DNA of 11,036 bases from Coemansia sp. RSA 922. Its lineage: Eukaryota > Kickxellomycota > Kickxellomycetes > Kickxellales > Kickxellaceae. A program made the translations under genes and the position numbers. The notes below the pieces were generated by a model, which ran no database searches, had not been told where the DNA came from, and saw only the letters and a program-made list of their open reading frames with translations. Of the stretch, positions 6,293 through 11,036 are shown piece by piece (positions within the stretch are counted from its first letter, which is position 1; each line of letters opens with the position of its first letter). The stretch spans positions 1-11,036 of the forward strand of contig JANBQS010000870.1 of assembly GCA_027577415.1 (NCBI GenBank). The letters run 5' to 3'.

Positions 6293-7600
6293 CTACTTTA
6301 TATAGCCGGCTAGCCCAGTGCGCTTGTAGGTGCTGCGAAAGTTTGCTGGCGGGAACAGCTTTTCAAGCCGCTTACGCGCGACCTGCTTGTTCTGGACACC
6401 TTCACCAGTTGCCACATCGCTGGCAATCGCGTGTGCTCGCGTGTCGTCATCAGTAGGCAGACTGCCGTGGTGGTCTCGGCGTGGTCCGTTGATTAGTCGC
6501 TGGAGATTTTCTTCAGCTTGGCGGCTTTGCTCTGCTTTGTGCACACGGTTGCGAAAAAAGTCTTGTTCGCGCTCAGGCAATACCGGCGTCTGCCTGTATG
6601 TGTGTGGACTCGGAAAGGGCGGACATTGCACTGGAATGTGCTCTGGCAGCACTAGCGTCGGCAACAAAAACCTCTCCATGTCATCCACAGGATGTCCAGC
6701 CAATTCAGGTTCCTCCTCGGTAGCAGGTTCAGGCTCGGCTGGGTGTATGCTTTCCCTTGGATCTGCTCTGTCGTTGTCGTCCACAGAAATATGTCTTGGC
6801 AATTGCGGTTGGTGAGGGTCGTGCATGTCCGTGTCCTCAATTGCAATGCTGGGATTTGTGTGCATTAGGCTCGTTGTAGGCGCCTCAAAGTCGGCGTCTT
6901 CCTCGCCCTCATCATCGTCCTCCTCATCCTCATCTTCGTCGTCATCGTCATCATCGTCGTCGCCCAACATTCCACTGGCACGACCGCGTACGTGTCTGCC
7001 AGCGTTTGCTGCGCCTGTGCCAGTCAGGTGCATTGTGGCTATCGAGTTGTCGAGTGAATTTATCGCCGGCTCTAGGCTGGAACTGGTATGTTTGTTTGCT
7101 GCAATCACCGCGCTTTGTATAGCCTGCTCCTTGCGTCGTTGCTCCTCGACACTGCTTTTGTGACTGGCAACAAGCCTGCGTAAAAGGTCCTCGGCTTTGC
7201 TGTCAAAAAACACTCTGGACTCTCCGAGTAGGCATGTGGCGGCGGGGCTATCGGTGGCCAGGAAATCAGTCTGCCGATGAAGCACAGCTACAGCAGCACT
7301 GATAGATGGGTCAAGGCGTAACCCAGCCTCACTGCGGTGGTACGTGTCCAGTTGAGTAACAGATACATTCCGCTCTTCGAGCGCGCGGTTGACATCGTTC
7401 AAGTTGGGTCGAGTGCGTGTAGCATGCTCGGCGTAGGAATGCACTTGAGCAAACATGCTCTGCATATATAAAATTCCAACATTGCAGAGAATGTCAAGAG
7501 AGCAAGCAGTTACAGAGTCAAATTCGGAGCTGCGCACAATTATAGACAGGGCGCGCTTCAACTGTTGCTGTCGAATGTGGTTTAGGTCGAGGTCAGCCAT
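6293..7600 (-). CDS. TAF8: TFIID subunit 8 (TAF8), histone-fold protein
   Basis: TAF8 is a TFIID subunit that pairs with TAF10 through its histone fold in RNA polymerase II pre-initiation. The 435-residue protein starts at ATG 7600 in a good context (CAAAATGGCT); the frame extends upstream without another ATG, through a phenylalanine run coded by a T tract. Residues about 5-85 look like the bromodomain-associated histone fold (LKRALSIIVRSSEFDSV, then CSLDILCNVGILYMQSM). The TAF8 C-terminal signature follows at about 311-340, with FPSPHTYRQTP and PEREQDF. Between them, residues about 214-239 form an Asp/Glu run. A basic VARKRLEKLF near the C-terminus may be a nuclear signal. TAF3 shares the fold but lacks this C-terminal signature (it has a PHD finger), so TAF8 is preferred. 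The gene is tandem with the SulP gene (71-nt spacer) and convergent with ATG4. Confidence 0.9.
   Translation of the reverse strand: MADLDLNHIRQQQLKRALSIIVRSSEFDSVTACSLDILCNVGILYMQSMFAQVHSYAEHATRTRPNLNDVNRALEERNVSVTQLDTYHRSEAGLRLDPSISAAVAVLHRQTDFLATDSPAATCLLGESRVFFDSKAEDLLRRLVASHKSSVEEQRRKEQAIQSAVIAANKHTSSSLEPAINSLDNSIATMHLTGTGAANAGRHVRGRASGMLGDDDDDDDDEDEDEEDDDEGEEDADFEAPTTSLMHTNPSIAIEDTDMHDPHQPQLPRHISVDDNDRADPRESIHPAEPEPATEEEPELAGHPVDDMERFLLPTLVLPEHIPVQCPPFPSPHTYRQTPVLPEREQDFFRNRVHKAEQSRQAEENLQRLINGPRRDHHGSLPTDDDTRAHAIASDVATGEGVQNKQVARKRLEKLFPPANFRSTYKRTGLAGYIK
6884..6961 (-). repeat. Asp/Glu-coding imperfect trinucleotide tract in TAF8
   Basis: Twenty-six codons are almost all GAC, GAT, GAG or GAA, giving a run of eight Asp followed by mixed Asp/Glu. 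Codons are mixed rather than one pure unit, so it is an acidic protein tract more than a perfect microsatellite, but it is still a likely site of length change. The opposite strand reads as poly-Ser, which is only a shadow. Confidence 0.85.
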
Positions 7601-7621
7601 TTTGCAATTGGCATTAAGTAC

Positions 7622-7637
7622 AAAAAAAAAAAAAAAA
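7622..7637. repeat. 16-nt poly(dA:dT) tract between SulP and TAF8 genes
   Basis: A run of sixteen A on the plus strand sits 22 nt upstream of the TAF8 ATG and 35 nt after the SulP stop, within a spacer of only 71 nt. Such tracts commonly exclude nucleosomes at fungal promoters. Here it could also lie at the SulP mRNA 3' end. Confidence 0.8.
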
Positions 7638-7671
7638 TAGCAAGCAGAGAGAAGCTGCCTCAAAGCAAAAT

Positions 7672-10600
7672 CTACTGGGCGAAAAAGGCATAGGCGGTGA
7701 TCGCGCTCATTCCTTGCGCCGAGTAAGCCAGCGCAAGGCGCACAAATACGAGCATTTGCGCCGGCTCAGTGGCGCACAAGTCGTCGAATGCCCGCTTGGG
7801 CAGCTCCCACAGATCAACGTCGCCGTCGGCAATCACCGTCGTGTGGTAGTGCTTTTTAGTCACGAGCGCCAGCTCTCCCAGAGTGGTTCCGGGGAGAATC
7901 GACTCTGTCGCCTCGATGCCTCCTGTGCCATTGTCGACATGCACGCGCAGAGTGCCAGATTCTACCAAGTACATACCTAGCGGCGCTGCACCGGCCTGCC
8001 AAAGTCGCTGGTCAGAGCCAAGATGCTTGCGCACAAAGTGCGGGGCGATAAGAGCCAATACCTCGTCGACTGGCTGCTCAGAGTCAATGTCCTGGAATGC
8101 TTGGCGCAGGAGTGAGGTGACGGCCAGCTGCTGCTGGCGTTCAATCTGCGGGCTCTGCACGCGACTAGTGGACAAAGCGGAGTGCGTAGCTTCAGAGACC
8201 ATGGCTCGCCTTGGAGACGTGCCGTATGCCTCGACATTGTCAGGGTGTGGCGCGGTCACAAGCGAGTAGGTCTGAGGAACGGCGATGCCCGATATTGCAA
8301 CCTGGTGCAGGTAGTAGAATTGTAACAGCACGTTCTCGCACCACTCCAAGGCCTCATTTAGCGAAGGAAATGTTTGGACATATTCGCTCTCATGGTCGCT
8401 CCATACGCCTGCTTTGCGAAGTGCACGGCCAACCTCGGAAGAGTATCCTGCACCGCAGATGACCATGTAGATTTCGCGTGCTTCCAACAGTCGTCTGACG
8501 CGAATAAATGCCTCTGCGGCGCTAAAGTCCATGCCATTGACGAGCGCAAAGTCTAGAACAAGAAAGCGAATCGGGTTGGCCTGCCATTGGCGCTGGTCTA
8601 GCAGCTGTCGAATGGAGGCCTCGACGCCGTTGATAGTGCCAAAGAACATGAAGCCCTGCAAGCGCATCACCTGGATCTGCTTGCACACGTTGTCTAAGAA
8701 ACGCCGCTGGCAGTAGAGGCGCCGGACAGTGCTACGCACAGCTGAGCCAGTGTATGTCTTGCGCACGGCCGATCGGCGACTGTAGAGAAGGATGAAGAAA
8801 AAGCACGCCATGAGGATTCCTAGGAATATGCCCTCGTTGAATCCAAGCACGGCCATGGCTAGCACAATCGACAAAATGGTAGCATACTCGATGCGATTGA
8901 CGACTCCAATGGTGTCAACAAGTGCTTCCCGCATCAGCTCCAAGCCCAGGTGGAAGATAAGTGCGCCAACAACCATGGTTGGAATGAATCCGATAATGGC
9001 TGGTCCCGAAAAGAAGATGCCGAGAGTTGCGGCACACAGCATCATCCCAGCCAGATTGCTGTTGCCGCCCGAGCGAATAAACAAGAGGCTGTTCGAGTAG
9101 ACCAAGTAGTTCTGGAAGGAGCCCAGGCAACCCGAAAGGATGTTTGAAATTCCATGAGCAACGAGCTCGCGGTTGGTGTCGACCTTATCGGCATTGGTAG
9201 AGACGGCCAGAGCAGGGACGTTGATCGGCACATGCAAAATGCTGAAAAAGGCCAGCCCAAGCATAGTTGGGCCTGCCTGCCAGATGGCGCGCCAGTCGGT
9301 ATTTCCAAAGTCAAAGAGCGTGTAAAAGTGGTAGAATGGTACGTCAGAGTCTGGAAGCGAAAACACCCACCCAGCAGCCCGCAGGGTTTCGAGGGATAAT
9401 CCAAGTGAAGTCGTCACCATGTAAAACGCGGCAGGCACAAGCATAAAGAACACAGGCACAAACAGAGGGTGCTTGAAGCGAGTGTTGAGCACGCGGAGCA
9501 ACACTGCTACAAGCAAGCTACTGGCCCACAGGCCGAGGGTGTTTGGCCGAAGCAGCTCGCGCATAACATGCCACGACAGTTTGAGTTTTAGCCGCGATGT
9601 GACTTCTAAGCCAGTCTGGAACAGAAAGTAGCCGACGCCTCCGATACAGCCAACCAAGATATGGCGAGGGAAAAAGTCTACCAGCGCACCGATCCCGAGG
9701 AAGCCAAGCAAGAAGAAGACTGCGCCAGTGATGATTGTGCTTGTTGCATAGGCGACCATCGTCGTGGCAACTATGCGCTCGGGCTGACTTTCGCCGACAC
9801 TCTGGACAATGGTTTCGCACATAGCGTAGAGGAAGGGAATGGCCTCGATAAGCATGCTGCCATTAGCGCCGCGGAATGCGCTGGCGCCGCTGGAGTAGAC
9901 AAGCTGTGACACTGCCGTGCTGAGCATGTACATGGAGAATCCAACAGGGCCAAACTTGTCAAATACTGGGATTGACACCGGAAAGGCAATGAGGCCGTAG
10001 GACAGACCATCGAGCAAATTGAGAATCAGGCCAAGAACGACTGCCGGCACGTATTGAAGGGGCCATACGACCAGATCGATGGCGGCATATCCATAGCGCT
10101 GCAAGTGTGAATGCGCACGGTCCGCCTCCAAGGGTGGCTGGTCGAAGCAGAATGGTGAGTGCTGTAGCTCCGACTCTGAATCTGTCAGAAGCTCCAGCCT
10201 CGATCCCGAATCCGGTTCCGGATCGCCACGCATCTGTGAAGGCTCGGTCCATTGCAGGGAGCTGCTGTAACTCATTGAAGACGGTTGCTCGTGGAGCAGT
10301 GGCACGGTGACATTGGGTTCTTGGCGCTTTGCGTTTCTGGGAATCCGATCCGGACCAAGATAGCCAAAATTAAGCGGCGGCAGCTGCATAGACTCGCTAC
10401 GGTTGTGACGAACGCCCGGCGGCACCGTCGCCGCCATCGGAGGTGGCAAGCGCTCACGCAGCAGTCGTGAAAGATTCCCATCGGCGGAGCTGGCTCCAGA
10501 GGCTAAGATCTGTTCTATGGACGACATGTCGTCCTGGCCGCTGATACTGATGCTATCACTACTACGACAGCGACTGTTGCCGCTGGCAATGGGTGGACCG

Positions 10601-10947
10601 GCAAACACGGCGTCGTCGTAGTTGCTGGATAATTCTTCATGGCGCCCTGTTTGTCGAGTCAGGCTGCTCAAGAGCATGGTGCGATCGCGGATCGAGTTGG
10701 GGGTTTGCGAGTAGTCGGCGTCCGCATCCTCGCCAGGTGGCGAGGAAAGTGCTGGAGCAGCATATATCGAGCGTGTGCCGATGCCGCGCCGGGCAAAGTC
10801 GTATAATGCTTGCTGCTGCTGCTCGTTTTGGAGCGACGCTGAGAGCTCAGTAGGTCGTCCATGGCGGGGGGTACTATCGCTACTAGCGCCTGCGCCAGAA
10901 CCAATGCTGACGCCAACGGTGCGGCGGCGCCCAGGAAAGTTTGACAT
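7672..10947 (-). CDS. SulP-family transporter with STAS and cNBD-like domains (Vsb1-like)
   Basis: This 1091-residue intronless membrane protein has a fungal-specific layout. Residues 1-280 are polar, Ser/Pro/Gln-rich and probably cytosolic. About 285-725 is the SulP membrane domain (starts DLVVWPLQYVPAVVLGLILN; later IIGFIPTMVVGALIFHLGLE), with roughly ten or more hydrophobic segments. About 745-875 is a STAS domain (FLVLDFALVNGMDFSAAEAF). About 960-1065 is a cyclic-nucleotide-binding fold (LGELALVTKKHYHTTVIA). SulP-STAS-cNBD proteins are widespread in fungi. The yeast member YGR125W/VSB1 is linked to vacuolar storage of basic amino acids, so a vacuolar, not sulfate, role is the best inference; plasma-membrane sulfate permeases are shorter and lack the cNBD. 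The start at ATG 10947 is chosen because no ATG lies further upstream in frame; the frame beyond it opens only at a CTG five codons earlier. The nucleotide-binding cassette is degenerate (see findings). Confidence 0.93.
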   Translation of the reverse strand: MSNFPGRRRTVGVSIGSGAGASSDSTPRHGRPTELSASLQNEQQQQALYDFARRGIGTRSIYAAPALSSPPGEDADADYSQTPNSIRDRTMLLSSLTRQTGRHEELSSNYDDAVFAGPPIASGNSRCRSSDSISISGQDDMSSIEQILASGASSADGNLSRLLRERLPPPMAATVPPGVRHNRSESMQLPPLNFGYLGPDRIPRNAKRQEPNVTVPLLHEQPSSMSYSSSLQWTEPSQMRGDPEPDSGSRLELLTDSESELQHSPFCFDQPPLEADRAHSHLQRYGYAAIDLVVWPLQYVPAVVLGLILNLLDGLSYGLIAFPVSIPVFDKFGPVGFSMYMLSTAVSQLVYSSGASAFRGANGSMLIEAIPFLYAMCETIVQSVGESQPERIVATTMVAYATSTIITGAVFFLLGFLGIGALVDFFPRHILVGCIGGVGYFLFQTGLEVTSRLKLKLSWHVMRELLRPNTLGLWASSLLVAVLLRVLNTRFKHPLFVPVFFMLVPAAFYMVTTSLGLSLETLRAAGWVFSLPDSDVPFYHFYTLFDFGNTDWRAIWQAGPTMLGLAFFSILHVPINVPALAVSTNADKVDTNRELVAHGISNILSGCLGSFQNYLVYSNSLLFIRSGGNSNLAGMMLCAATLGIFFSGPAIIGFIPTMVVGALIFHLGLELMREALVDTIGVVNRIEYATILSIVLAMAVLGFNEGIFLGILMACFFFILLYSRRSAVRKTYTGSAVRSTVRRLYCQRRFLDNVCKQIQVMRLQGFMFFGTINGVEASIRQLLDQRQWQANPIRFLVLDFALVNGMDFSAAEAFIRVRRLLEAREIYMVICGAGYSSEVGRALRKAGVWSDHESEYVQTFPSLNEALEWCENVLLQFYYLHQVAISGIAVPQTYSLVTAPHPDNVEAYGTSPRRAMVSEATHSALSTSRVQSPQIERQQQLAVTSLLRQAFQDIDSEQPVDEVLALIAPHFVRKHLGSDQRLWQAGAAPLGMYLVESGTLRVHVDNGTGGIEATESILPGTTLGELALVTKKHYHTTVIADGDVDLWELPKRAFDDLCATEPAQMLVFVRLALAYSAQGMSAITAYAFFAQ

Positions 10948-11036
10948 CGCGTTTAGCAGCACTCTATATTACAGAGTACGAGAGAGTGGCGTATGTGAGA
11001 AGGGCGCCTGAACAGCGCAACCGAGATAAAAGTGCA

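Noticed and set aside
6825..7163. Plus-strand open frame with a long poly-Ser run
   Set aside because: It is the antisense shadow of the TAF8 Asp/Glu tract.
10948..11036. Upstream exon or promoter element for the SulP gene
   Set aside because: I found no in-frame ATG, convincing splice pair or clear TATA box in these 89 bases; only an AT-rich TAATATAGAG stretch.

Overview
The window looks like nuclear DNA of a fungus with compact, intron-poor genes. ERG10-type thiolase, ATG4, TAF8 and a vacuolar-type SulP-STAS-cNBD protein are all fungal. Introns are few and short (62-165 nt), with GTAAGT- or GCAAGT-like donors and, in the thiolase gene, a CTAAC branch site. An early-diverging lineage such as the Kickxellomycotina (Coemansia-like) would fit the intron-poor layout and the free-standing BAHD-type transferase, but that placement is inference.

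Layout from left to right. 1-878 (-) is the N-terminal 292 residues of a BAHD-family acyltransferase running off the left edge; it is open from its ATG to the edge. 879-1093 is its probable promoter, with a TATA-like box and two palindromes. 1094-2853 (-) is a spliced gene I do not recognise, modelled as five exons (447 aa), with one probable GC-AG intron and an ambiguous last intron. 3052-4411 (-) is the cytosolic acetyl-CoA C-acetyltransferase (ERG10 type) with a 22-nt first exon. 4412-4697 is a divergent promoter region. 4698-6161 (+) is ATG4, the Atg8-processing cysteine protease. 6293-7600 (-) is TAF8, convergent with ATG4. 7672-10947 (-) is a 1091-aa SulP-family transporter with STAS and degenerate cyclic-nucleotide-binding domains. 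The last 89 bases are its upstream region, in which I see no clear element.

The genes are not an obvious functional cluster: mevalonate entry, autophagy, basal transcription and vacuolar transport sit side by side as housekeeping neighbours. The only ATG4/ERG10 link visible is a shared 286-nt divergent promoter. I see no mobile element, RNA gene, CRISPR array or clear novel system. The most open part is 1-1700, where an intact transferase is easily missed because it is cut by the edge, and where the unknown gene offers at least three mutually exclusive 3' ends.
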